A program made the translations under genes and the position numbers. A model generated the notes under the pieces. It searched no databases. It was not told where the DNA came from and saw only the letters and a list, made by a program, of their open reading frames with translations. A DNA stretch of 64,000 nucleotides from positions 124,001-188,000 of the forward strand of contig JAWKHH010000005.1 in the NCBI GenBank assembly GCA_041394945.1, in the 5' to 3' direction. Source of the DNA: Bryobacteraceae bacterium. Its GTDB lineage: Bacteria; Acidobacteriota; Terriglobia; Bryobacterales; Bryobacteraceae. Below are positions 34,805 through 42,595 of this stretch, one piece after another (the stretch's first letter is position 1; each line of letters starts with the position of its first letter).

Positions 34805-36031
34805 ATGAACGTCCTTGTAGTAGGCTCCGGCGGCCGCGAACACGCACTCGCCTGGAAGCTCGCCCAGAGCTCCCGTTTCGAACGGGTCTTCGCCACCCCC
34901 GGAAACCCTGGCGCCGCCTCCGTCGCCACAAACATCCCGGCGCCGGACTCAACCCCCGACGGCTACCTTTCCATTGCTAGGGCAGTCCAAGCCGACCTCA
35001 CCGTCGTCGGACCGGAGGCGCCCCTGGTCGCTGGCGTGGTTGACTGCTTCCGTGCCGCAGGTCTTCGGGTAGTTGGGCCTACGCAGGGCGCTGCTCAGCT
35101 CGAAGGAAGCAAGGCGTACGCGAAGGCTTTCCTCGACGAACACGGTATTCCAACGGCTCGCTCACGGACCGTCGAAAGTCCGGCCGATGCCCGGCCCTGT
35201 CTGGACGCCTTTGGATTCCCGGTCGTGCTCAAAGCCGATGGCTTGGCGGCTGGCAAGGGGGTCATTATCGCCCGGGATCTGGCCGAAGCCGAAGCTGCGA
35301 TTCGGGCGCTCCCGATCGGAAGAGTCGTCGTCGAGGAGTTCCTTACCGGTGAAGAGGTCAGCTTTATTACTCTGTCAGATGGGAAGCGATCATTCCCCTG
35401 GATGCCTACCCAAGATCACAAGGCTATCTTCGAAGGGGATCTCGGTCCGAACACTGGCGGCATGGGCGCCTACGCCGATCCATTGATCCTGTCAGAGACA
35501 CAAGTCTTTGATATCATGGATCTTATCATCGAACCGACCCTACGCGGCATGGCTCGCCGCAGCCTCCCCTATACGGGGTTCCTCTACGTCGGGCTCATGA
35601 TGACCGCGGACGGACCCAAAGTTCTGGAGTACAACTGTCGACTGGGGGACCCCGAAACCCAGCCACTGATGATGGCGATGGACTCCGATCTCGGTGATGT
35701 TTTTCTCGACGGCGGTCGTGTTCAGTGGGCGCAGGATCGCGCCGTCTGCGTAGTACTCGCAGCACATGGTTACCCAGGCACGGTTCGCAGCGGAGACCTC
35801 ATTCACGGAATCGACGCTGCGGAAGCAACCGGCGCCACCGTTTTTCATGCCGGCACTCGCCAGAGTGAACGCGGCATCGAAACTTCGGGCGGCCGCGTAC
35901 TCGGCGTCACCGCCCGAGGCCCAGCACTGAGCTCCGCCATCGCCAAGGCTTACGAGGCTGTCTCCAAGATCCGCTTCGACGGTATGCAGTATCGCCGCGA
36001 CATCGGACATAAGGGCCTCGATCGTCACTAG
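34805..36031 (+). CDS. purD: Phosphoribosylamine-glycine ligase
   Basis: This 408-residue ATP-grasp enzyme makes glycinamide ribonucleotide, step two of purine synthesis. It starts MNVLVVGSGGREHALAWKLA. VVGPEAPLVAGVVDCF, KADGLAAGKGV, EEFLTGEEVSF, NTGGMGAY and LEYNCRLGDPETQP are diagnostic. The frame is open upstream, but the ATG at 34805 is the true N-terminus. No ribosome site is visible before it (TTTTACAG), so the transcript may be leaderless or initiate within mnmG. A stop precedes the tRNA-Pro region by about 50 bases. Confidence 0.96.
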   Translation: MNVLVVGSGGREHALAWKLAQSSRFERVFATPGNPGAASVATNIPAPDSTPDGYLSIARAVQADLTVVGPEAPLVAGVVDCFRAAGLRVVGPTQGAAQLEGSKAYAKAFLDEHGIPTARSRTVESPADARPCLDAFGFPVVLKADGLAAGKGVIIARDLAEAEAAIRALPIGRVVVEEFLTGEEVSFITLSDGKRSFPWMPTQDHKAIFEGDLGPNTGGMGAYADPLILSETQVFDIMDLIIEPTLRGMARRSLPYTGFLYVGLMMTADGPKVLEYNCRLGDPETQPLMMAMDSDLGDVFLDGGRVQWAQDRAVCVVLAAHGYPGTVRSGDLIHGIDAAEATGATVFHAGTRQSERGIETSGGRVLGVTARGPALSSAIAKAYEAVSKIRFDGMQYRRDIGHKGLDRH

Positions 36032-36078
36032 TTTTCGGATTGGGAACCGACACTATCGGGGGAAAGGCAGGAAGGAAT

Positions 36079-36156
36079 TGGTCGGGCCGGCGAGATTTGA
36101 ACTCGCGACCTCTTGCACCCCAAGCAAGCGCGCTAGCCAGGCTGCGCCACGGCCCG
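36079..36156 (-). tRNA. tRNA-Pro (GGG)
   Basis: The minus strand folds as a full cloverleaf. The acceptor CGGGCCG pairs with CGGCCCG, and the D-stem is GCGC/GCGC. The anticodon stem CTTGC/GCAAG encloses the loop TTGGGGT with anticodon GGG (36121-36119). The T-arm is GCGAG-TTCAAAT-CTCGC. CCA is encoded at the 3' end. Length 78 with CCA. Confidence 0.95.
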
Positions 36157-36239
36157 AAACAACCGACATCAATATCTTACCGCACTGAGGCAAACCCGCG
36201 GCGGCTCCGAACTCCACCGCGGGTTTTGCCTTCCGAACC

Positions 36240-37184
36240 TCAGGGCTTCGTCACCCGCTGGCGAATCATCACCGGGCTGGCCGAATCACTCACTTCCTTA
36301 TACTCCGCCGGCGCCGTGAACAGCGCCCCGGCGGGCTCGACTCGCCGGATCCCGGATAGCCGATAGTCCGTTTCGCCGAACTGCGGGTCGTTCGTGTGTA
36401 CCCGCACGGTCACCTGCAGATCCGGCGACACCCACTCCTCCGTCACGACCACAATCGCCCGGTCATTGCCGATCTCGCCGGCGGCGATCGTCCGCGTCGT
36501 TCGCGTCCCGTCCACGGCGACGCCCTCCATCGTTTGCCGGCCCAGCGATTCCACCTTCGCCTCCTCCGAACCCTGGCGACGCACCACCACGACATCCCTG
36601 GTCACATTCACCGCAGGCCCGGCGCCTCCATCCGGCACAGGATGAGTAAGCCGCACCGCCGCCGTCGAAATCCCAACCGCGCCTCCGGTTCCGATCTTGA
36701 GCCGCCGCGCCGTCTTCTCCTTCTCATTCAGGATGATCATCTCACCCGCCACTGGATCCAGAATATGAACCATCCGGATCGCATCGCCCGACGCAGCCCA
36801 CGGGCCCAGTGTCGACAGTGTGATCTCCTCCCGTGTCCGGCCCTGTGAATCCCTCGCGAACTTCTTGGTATTCCGCCGAGTGATCCGCGTACCGTCGGCC
36901 AGCACCTGGACGGTCTCGGAAATACCTTCGGCGGTGTACGGCGCGCCCTTCACCACCTTCGCGCTGCTCATCGGTCCCGCCGCGAGGAACTCGAAGTGCC
37001 CGTCGGCCGGTGGAAGCGGCATAGGACCCTCGCCCCCCTGGCCAACCCAAACGGCCCCGCCGCGTGAGCCCGGCCCTACTTCGATCTGACGCACCTCGAT
37101 ACGCCGCTCCGCCTTCTCCTGTTGCGCTGCGGCGATTCCCAGACCCGCGAGCGTCATCGTCAAACCTGCAATCGTAGTTCTCAT
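36240..37184 (-). CDS. Secreted protein of unknown function in the ECF sigma operon
   Basis: This 314-residue protein has a signal peptide (about 1-20, ending AAAQQ). It has a beta-rich body with TYR-like repeats and hydrophobic strands, but no motif I can name. The C-terminus (RRVEPAGALFTAPAEYKEV) resembles the end of similar acidobacterial secreted proteins. It lies 27 bases after the anti-sigma gene on the same strand, so it is probably part of that regulon and may be the sensed or regulated factor. Confidence 0.65.
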   Translation of the reverse strand: MRTTIAGLTMTLAGLGIAAAQQEKAERRIEVRQIEVGPGSRGGAVWVGQGGEGPMPLPPADGHFEFLAAGPMSSAKVVKGAPYTAEGISETVQVLADGTRITRRNTKKFARDSQGRTREEITLSTLGPWAASGDAIRMVHILDPVAGEMIILNEKEKTARRLKIGTGGAVGISTAAVRLTHPVPDGGAGPAVNVTRDVVVVRRQGSEEAKVESLGRQTMEGVAVDGTRTTRTIAAGEIGNDRAIVVVTEEWVSPDLQVTVRVHTNDPQFGETDYRLSGIRRVEPAGALFTAPAEYKEVSDSASPVMIRQRVTKP

Positions 37185-37211
37185 TCCTTATCCTTTCTTC
37201 TGCACCGTTTC

Positions 37212-37757
37212 CTACTGTTCCATTAACTGTTCCAGGGGGCCCGCCACGCGGATCGCCCTTGGCAACCCATCGCGCCCCACAATCACGTCCGCTTCCACAA
37301 CCTCTCCGGGGCCGGCCACCCGGAACCCGAACCGTTGCAGCTCCCTGCTCGGCAGCCGTACGCGCATCACCTGGGCGTTCCCATCCGCCGGCGGCATCCC
37401 CGGCAGAGCGTAATACACCGCATGGCCGTCGCTGTTCCGAGCAACCGGTTCATCCCTCCTCCGCCCGACGCCCGCGAACACCATCACCAGAACCACACAC
37501 GCGGCCGCCGCCCAGACCGCCCAAACAACAAAACGCCGGCGCCCACGCCGCGTCTGCTCAAACTCCGCGAGCAACTTTCGCTCGAGCGAAGCCGGCGGAG
37601 TGGACTCCCGCAAGCTCGATCGCAGCGCCGCGAGCCCCGCTTCCACCGCCCTTTCTCTTTCGGCAAGCGCGGCGCAGGCCCCGCACTCCCTTGCGTGCGC
37701 GTCCAAATCCGGGTTCACTCCCGATTCCAATTTCCGCTCGAACTCATCGCACGTCAT
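37212..37757 (-). CDS. Anti-sigma factor with zinc-binding N-terminus
   Basis: This 181-residue protein has the zf-HC2 (ZAS) motif H-x3-C-x2-C (HARECGAC, near residues 22-29). It has one membrane helix (about 77-96, FVVWAVWAAAACVVLVMVFAG) and a periplasmic C-terminal part. It would hold the ECF sigma factor at the membrane and release it on signal. The ATG at 37757 overlaps the sigma factor stop (ATGA), so the two are co-translated. Confidence 0.88.
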   Translation of the reverse strand: MTCDEFERKLESGVNPDLDAHARECGACAALAERERAVEAGLAALRSSLRESTPPASLERKLLAEFEQTRRGRRRFVVWAVWAAAACVVLVMVFAGVGRRRDEPVARNSDGHAVYYALPGMPPADGNAQVMRVRLPSRELQRFGFRVAGPGEVVEADVIVGRDGLPRAIRVAGPLEQLMEQ

Positions 37758-38320
37758 CGTGCCCCCTTTCCCTCCGGCCGGAGATGCTCGAGCTTCGCCG
37801 CCAACATCCGCCGCGCTCGATGCAGCCGGGACCGCACGGTCCCGATGGGACAATCGAGCACTTGGGCCGCCATCTCGTAGTCCACCTCTTCGAGTTCACA
37901 CAACACCACCGCCTCCCTATAATTCGCCGGCAGCGACATCACCGCCTTCCGCACCTCCGCCGCCATACGCTCACGTTCGAACGCCGGCGCCGCGTCTCGA
38001 TCAACCGCCGGTCCCCTGTCGTCCACGTTTACGCGCCCCTGCCTGCCCTCTGCATTCAGGAGCCGCAGGATCTTGTGCCGTGCGATGCCCAAAAGCCAAG
38101 CTTGAACCGTGCCCCGCGAACGGTCGTAGTTCGAGGCCTGCTTCATCACGGCCACAAACGTCTCCTGCGTCGCCTCCTCGGCAAGCGACGCAGATCCGCA
38201 CATCGCAAGGCCAAACCGATAGACCGCCGCCGCGTGGCTCCGGTACAACGATGTCCAGGCCTCGCTGTCGCCACGGACGATCGCCGCCAGGATCGTCTCG
38301 CCGGCCGCGGGTCCGTTCAT
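37754..38320 (-). CDS. ECF-type RNA polymerase sigma factor
   Basis: This 188-residue sigma-70 family ECF factor has region 2 at about 15-80 (LYRSHAAAVYRFGLAM, EEATQETFVAVMKQ, VQAWLLGIARHKIL) and region 4 at about 125-175 (LPANYREAVVLCELE, IGTVRSRLHRARRML). It directs transcription of an unknown regulon and probably its own operon with the anti-sigma and secreted gene downstream. It is divergent from the histidine-kinase-like gene (181 bases). Confidence 0.93.
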   Translation of the reverse strand: MNGPAAGETILAAIVRGDSEAWTSLYRSHAAAVYRFGLAMCGSASLAEEATQETFVAVMKQASNYDRSRGTVQAWLLGIARHKILRLLNAEGRQGRVNVDDRGPAVDRDAAPAFERERMAAEVRKAVMSLPANYREAVVLCELEEVDYEMAAQVLDCPIGTVRSRLHRARRMLAAKLEHLRPEGKGAR

Positions 38321-38501
38321 CCTTCAACGCCTCGCATTCTCACAGGGTATTGTCCGCGACCGCTCGGAAAGTTCCCGAATCTTTGCACGCTTCGCCGCGG
38401 TACCGTTACGGGCAAGACCAAAGGACCGTCAACAGCACCCGGCTGATCCTGCCATACTTGGAAAGACGTTCGAACCGGTCTGCCGGCTTTCCCTTTCGAC
38501 G

Positions 38502-39401
38502 ATGGAACACCCGCGTAACAGCGTTTCTCCGCAGCTCGCCGTTCTGCTCCTGGCTGCGATCGCCGCGGCCGCGGTCCTCGCCGTCTGGAGTTTCCTTCGT
38601 CTCATCCACGGATTTGAGCCTCCAGCCGACATCCCGGCCGCTGCCCTCGCGGACCGCATTGACACCGTTGTCGAACAGCTTCGTTCCGATCCCGACACGG
38701 ACGCCCGGCCCAACCCAATCCGTGCCGCTCAAGCCGCATCGGATCTGGAGGCGCGCCGCGCCTGGATGGCCGATGACGTTTGGCGGCTCTGCCAGGTCCG
38801 CGACGCGGCCACGCCTGTGCTCGCCGGCGTTGCGTCGCTGCCACCCTCGCTTGCTTCCGCGCTCGAACCCGCCGGCCGCGCCTCCGCCGCACTCGACAAA
38901 GCGTGCGCGCTACGCAGCCAGTTCGCCTACGAAACCGATTTCGATTCGCTCCGCATGTCGAGCCACGAGTTTGAGACGCGTCGCGACGAGGCTGCGTCCG
39001 CGCTCGAAACCACCTCCGCCCGCTTGCGTCTCGCCACCCCGCGACGCGGAAACAGCGACCCCGGCAAAGCTCACGCCATCGTCGGGCTATTTACGGCCTT
39101 GCTCTCCCTCGTTGGACTAACCCTCGCGCTCCTCGCGCGCATGCCTACACCGAACGGCGCCGCCCTCCGTCATGATCCACACACTACCGGAACGCCAACG
39201 CTGCGTGACTTCGGCAACGAGCTGACCATCATCGCCGGCTACACGGACCTCGCACTCGACTCGCTTCCCACCGATCACCCCAACCGGAGCGATCTCGAAC
39301 AGGCGCGCGAGTCCGTTCATCGGGCGGAACGCACACTTCGCAATCTGGCGCGGGAACACGAACTGGATGAATCTTTGGAGAGGGCGGACCGGACGGTCTA
39401 G
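38502..39401 (+). CDS. Membrane protein with degenerate histidine-kinase dimerisation domain
   Basis: This 299-residue protein has two helices (about 11-34 and 188-209) flanking a roughly 150-residue extracytoplasmic region. The cytoplasmic tail (about 225-285) has DFGNELTIIAGYTDLALDS, which matches the DHp helix-1 of histidine kinases where H-D-F-N-N-L-L is usual. The phospho-accepting His is replaced by Arg (LRDFGNEL), and no HATPase domain follows. It therefore cannot phosphorylate itself and may be a scaffold or inhibitor of another kinase. It ends just before the tRNA-Gly and the dnaA upstream region. Confidence 0.6.
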   Translation: MEHPRNSVSPQLAVLLLAAIAAAAVLAVWSFLRLIHGFEPPADIPAAALADRIDTVVEQLRSDPDTDARPNPIRAAQAASDLEARRAWMADDVWRLCQVRDAATPVLAGVASLPPSLASALEPAGRASAALDKACALRSQFAYETDFDSLRMSSHEFETRRDEAASALETTSARLRLATPRRGNSDPGKAHAIVGLFTALLSLVGLTLALLARMPTPNGAALRHDPHTTGTPTLRDFGNELTIIAGYTDLALDSLPTDHPNRSDLEQARESVHRAERTLRNLAREHELDESLERADRTV

Positions 39402-39412
39402 GGTATTGAGAA

Positions 39413-39488
<76 letters not shown>

Positions 39489-39588
39489 GTTGCCAATCCC
39501 TCCCATTGTGGACCGAAGCGAACCGAATTGTCAAATGAACCAGTAAATCCTATGTTTTCCAACCTGTTACAAAACTGCAAAACTCTTG

Positions 39589-39617
39589 TTGGGAACCCTC
39601 CCGATTCGTGTTACACT
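39589..39617 (+). promoter_or_regulatory. Candidate dnaA promoter
   Basis: TTGGGA (39589-39594) and TACACT (39612-39617) are separated by 17 bases, a good sigma-70 layout. It lies about 190 bases upstream of the dnaA start, and the DnaA box pair lies in between, which would allow autoregulation by DnaA. Confidence 0.5.
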
Positions 39618-39698
39618 ACAACGCGGGTTTGATTGGCTTCACCCAGAGCCACTCAACACCAGCTCGGAGACAAAACCAAGCAACACCGGGAACGTCCG

Positions 39699-39720
39699 TT
39701 TTCCACAGCGCTGTGGAAAA
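39699..39720. repeat. Perfect inverted pair of DnaA boxes
   Basis: TTTTCCACA (39699-39707) and its reverse complement TGTGGAAAA (39712-39720) form a continuous 22-base palindrome with GCGC at the centre. Each arm fits the DnaA-box form TT(A/T)TNCACA. Confidence 0.8.
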
Positions 39721-39803
39721 CCTGTGAGAAAGCTTCGCCCGGGGGGCGGTCTCGTGTTGCAAAACAACGGGGTGTCAAACCCTGAATCCCGGAGATGCCT
39801 GAC

Positions 39804-41150
39804 ATGGACGATTGGGAACGAATCAAACGGTGCCTCGGAGCAAGACTGCCATCGGAGGCCTTCGAGAGTTGGTTTGCGGCGACCCGCCTGCTCGGAGAGA
39901 AAGATGGGGAATTGCTGGTCTCAGTCCCAAACGCAGAGACGCGAGATTGGATCCTGTCTGAGCTTCAAACCGAGGTCATGGCCGCCGCCCGGGAACTCGG
40001 CCTTCCCTATGAAGCCGTCGGTTTCGTCGTTTCCACCCCCTCCACCAACGGCAATCACACCTACTCGCTGCCAACCGGAGAACGCATCAGCCCGGCCGGA
40101 TTCGACCAACCGCAGGAGGCATCATTCGGGCCCCGCAGCGAGCCCATCAACCCGCGGCACAGTTTCGACAGTTTCGTCGTTGGAAGTTGCAACCAGTTCG
40201 CCCACGCCGCCGCACTCGCCGTGGCGGAACAGCCCGCCCGCCGCTACAATCCACTGTTCATTTACGGTGGCAGCGGTCTCGGGAAGACCCACCTGATTCA
40301 GGCCATCGGCCGCGCCCTCTCGGATAGATACGCCGCCACGCGCGTGGTCTACACCACCGGCGAGCGCTTCATGAATCAGCTCATCTACTGCATCCGGCAC
40401 GACGCGATGCAGAGCTTTCACCGCTACTATCGGTCCGCCGACGTCCTGCTCGTCGACGACGTCCACGGCGTCGCGGGGAAAGAGCGAACACAAGAAGAGT
40501 TCTTCCACACTTTCAACGAACTCTACGATCACCAGAAGCAGATCGTCCTCACGAGCGATTCTCCTCCCAAAGACACCAAGGGCCTTGTCGACCGCCTTCG
40601 CACCCGCTTCGAATGGGGCCTCATGGTCGACATGCAAGCACCCGATCTTGAAACGAAGCTGGCCATCCTCGACAAGAAGGCCGAAGCAGAAGGAATCCAC
40701 CTCCCCGACGACGTTCGCATTTTCCTGGCTACTCGCGTCCGCTCGAACGTACGCGAACTCGAGGGAGCCCTGGTCGGCCTCATGGCCACCTCCGAGGTTA
40801 CCCGGTCACCGATCACGATCGACATGGCCAAGCAGGCTTTCCGCAACATGGCCGTTTCCGTCGAGCGAAAGATCACCTTGGAAGCCATCGTTAAAAGGGT
40901 TTCGGACCACTTCAACCTCACCCCGGCCCAGCTCAAATCGAAAACGAACCAGCGCCAGATTGCGCACCCCCGCCAGATCGCCATGGCAATCGCCAAAGAA
41001 CTCACCAGCGCTTCTCTCCCGGAAATCGGACGCGCCTTCGGCGGCAAGCATCACACCACGGTGCTTCATTCGGTATCGAAAATAGAGCGTCTTCGTCAAT
41101 CCGACCCGGACCTCCACAAGCTCATCCAGAGCCTAATCGACTCATTGTGA
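39804..41150 (+). CDS. dnaA: Chromosomal replication initiator DnaA
   Basis: DnaA binds DnaA boxes and opens oriC. The 448 residues are standard. There is an N-terminal helical domain I (MDDWERIKRCLGARL), a variable linker, and an AAA+ domain with Walker A GGSGLGKTH, Walker B VLLVDDVHGVAGKERTQEEFF and arginine-finger region LRTRFEWGL. Domain IV carries the DNA-binding signature GGKHHTTVLHSVSKIE. I prefer ATG 39804 because GGAG lies nine bases before it; the ATG at 39795 has that GGAG directly abutting it, too close to work. Confidence 0.97.
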   Translation: MDDWERIKRCLGARLPSEAFESWFAATRLLGEKDGELLVSVPNAETRDWILSELQTEVMAAARELGLPYEAVGFVVSTPSTNGNHTYSLPTGERISPAGFDQPQEASFGPRSEPINPRHSFDSFVVGSCNQFAHAAALAVAEQPARRYNPLFIYGGSGLGKTHLIQAIGRALSDRYAATRVVYTTGERFMNQLIYCIRHDAMQSFHRYYRSADVLLVDDVHGVAGKERTQEEFFHTFNELYDHQKQIVLTSDSPPKDTKGLVDRLRTRFEWGLMVDMQAPDLETKLAILDKKAEAEGIHLPDDVRIFLATRVRSNVRELEGALVGLMATSEVTRSPITIDMAKQAFRNMAVSVERKITLEAIVKRVSDHFNLTPAQLKSKTNQRQIAHPRQIAMAIAKELTSASLPEIGRAFGGKHHTTVLHSVSKIERLRQSDPDLHKLIQSLIDSL

Positions 41151-41433
41151 AGGACATCCTGAGGATTTCCACAACCACCCCCGTGGAACCCTGCGCATAT
41201 CCGGTGAACACCTTAGCCAACCTTGGATTCCGCACAATCCGCCAAACCGTTTCCCACAACCTTCCCGAGACGCCAAGCCGTTGGATTTTGTATAATTTAG
41301 GTAGGATATCAACACTTCCACAGGCCCTATGACTACGGTCTTCTATTCTTCTCTTTCACATTCAAACCAGGAACAGAGACCGAAACGGCCCTGACCGCCA
41401 CTACACACACGATCGAGGAACTGGGACACGCTC
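41151..41433. other. dnaA-dnaN spacer with DnaA-box-like sites
   Basis: This is 283 bases without a gene. Box-like sequences ATTTCCACA (41165-41173), TTTCCCACA (41250-41258) and ACTTCCACA (41314-41322) all lie on the plus strand. A low-GC patch contains TATAAT at 41291-41296, which could be the -10 of a dnaN promoter; I see no good -35. It could be the second half of a bipartite origin. Confidence 0.45.
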
Positions 41434-42546
41434 ATGGAATTCACGGTTGCAAAGTCCGATCTGGTTCGGGAGCTTGCGCTGACGCAAGGCGTCGTCGAAA
41501 AACGGACCACGATTCCGATTCTTTCCAATCTACTGATCGAAGCGTCGCAGGATCGCGTGCAATTCACCGCCACGGATCTCGAATTGGCCGTGCGTTGCTC
41601 GTGTCCGGCCGCGGTGAAAAAGACCGGCTCGGGAACAATCCCAGCCAAGCGTTTCCTCGACTATGTTCGCCTCCTGCCGGATGCCGAACTCCAGATCAAA
41701 TTCGGAGACAACCAGTGGGTCTCCATCGTGTGCGGGCGCTCGCGCACGAAAATCGCCGGCATGTCGCGCGAAAGCTATCCGGAACTCCCCGAGATGGGCG
41801 ACAAGCTTGCTGACATTCCCGCCGCTCAGTTCGCGAGCATGATCCAGCAGACGATCTTCGCCATCTCGGCGGAAGAGTCGCGCTTCACGCTGAACGGCGC
41901 TCTCCTCCTGCTGCGCCCGGAGTCGCTCGTCATGGTCTCCACGGATGGGCACCGCCTGGCGTTGGTGGAACGGCCGATGGCGCTTGGTCCGGGCGCTTCC
42001 TACCGCGCGCTGCTTCCTCGCAAGGCGATGACCGAGCTCCTCAAACTCGCCGCCGAAGCTTCCGAAAACGCAATGTTTCAATTCGGCGCGACCGACAACC
42101 ACCTGTTCTTCCAGTTGGGTGACCGCCTCCTCATCAGCCGCAAGCTAACCGGCAACTTCCCCGACTACGAACGCGTCCTGCCCAAGCAGCAGCCCCACTC
42201 GATCACAATCAACCGCGACGAGTTTCGCTCTACTCTCGAGCGGGTGGCGCAATTCTCCGACGAGCGCTCGCACGCCGTTCGCATTCGCATTGAACCGGGC
42301 GAGCTCAAGGTATTCTCTTCCCTGTCCGAAACCGGCGAAAGCGAAGAGAGCCTCACGGCCACCTACGACGGCCCGACCACCGAAATCGGATTCAACGCTT
42401 TCTACGTTCTCGAATTCCTTCGCGCCTCTCCCGAACAGCAAATCCAGTTCATCTTCAAGGATTCGGCCAGCGCCGGCGAACTCCAGCCGGGAGGCGAGGA
42501 CGTCAACTATACCTATCGCTACGTGATCATGCCGATGCGAATCTGA
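41434..42546 (+). CDS. dnaN: DNA polymerase III beta subunit (sliding clamp)
   Basis: At 370 residues it forms the ring clamp that holds the polymerase on DNA. It starts MEFTVAKSDLVRELALTQGV and has the three repeated clamp folds. Typical segments are TTIPILSNLLIEA, VSTDGHRLALVE and KLTGNFPDYERVLP. It ends YRYVIMPMRI, the usual MPMR/L C-terminus. It lies between dnaA and gyrB in the common order. recF, often next, is missing here. Confidence 0.97.
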   Translation: MEFTVAKSDLVRELALTQGVVEKRTTIPILSNLLIEASQDRVQFTATDLELAVRCSCPAAVKKTGSGTIPAKRFLDYVRLLPDAELQIKFGDNQWVSIVCGRSRTKIAGMSRESYPELPEMGDKLADIPAAQFASMIQQTIFAISAEESRFTLNGALLLLRPESLVMVSTDGHRLALVERPMALGPGASYRALLPRKAMTELLKLAAEASENAMFQFGATDNHLFFQLGDRLLISRKLTGNFPDYERVLPKQQPHSITINRDEFRSTLERVAQFSDERSHAVRIRIEPGELKVFSSLSETGESEESLTATYDGPTTEIGFNAFYVLEFLRASPEQQIQFIFKDSASAGELQPGGEDVNYTYRYVIMPMRI

Positions 42547-42595
42547 TGCCATCCGGCGCCGCGGCGAACCCCAGATATCACCCAAGAAAGACTCT

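Larger units (their letters stand above)
39489..39803. other. Candidate oriC / dnaA upstream region
   Basis: This 315-base non-coding stretch lies before dnaA. It contains an AT-richer part (about 39535-39590) and a near-consensus promoter. It also holds a perfect inverted pair of DnaA boxes and further box-like sequence downstream. Bacterial origins often lie beside dnaA, and the nearby parS sites support this. Replication start was not tested; the dnaA-dnaN gap is the other candidate. Confidence 0.6.
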
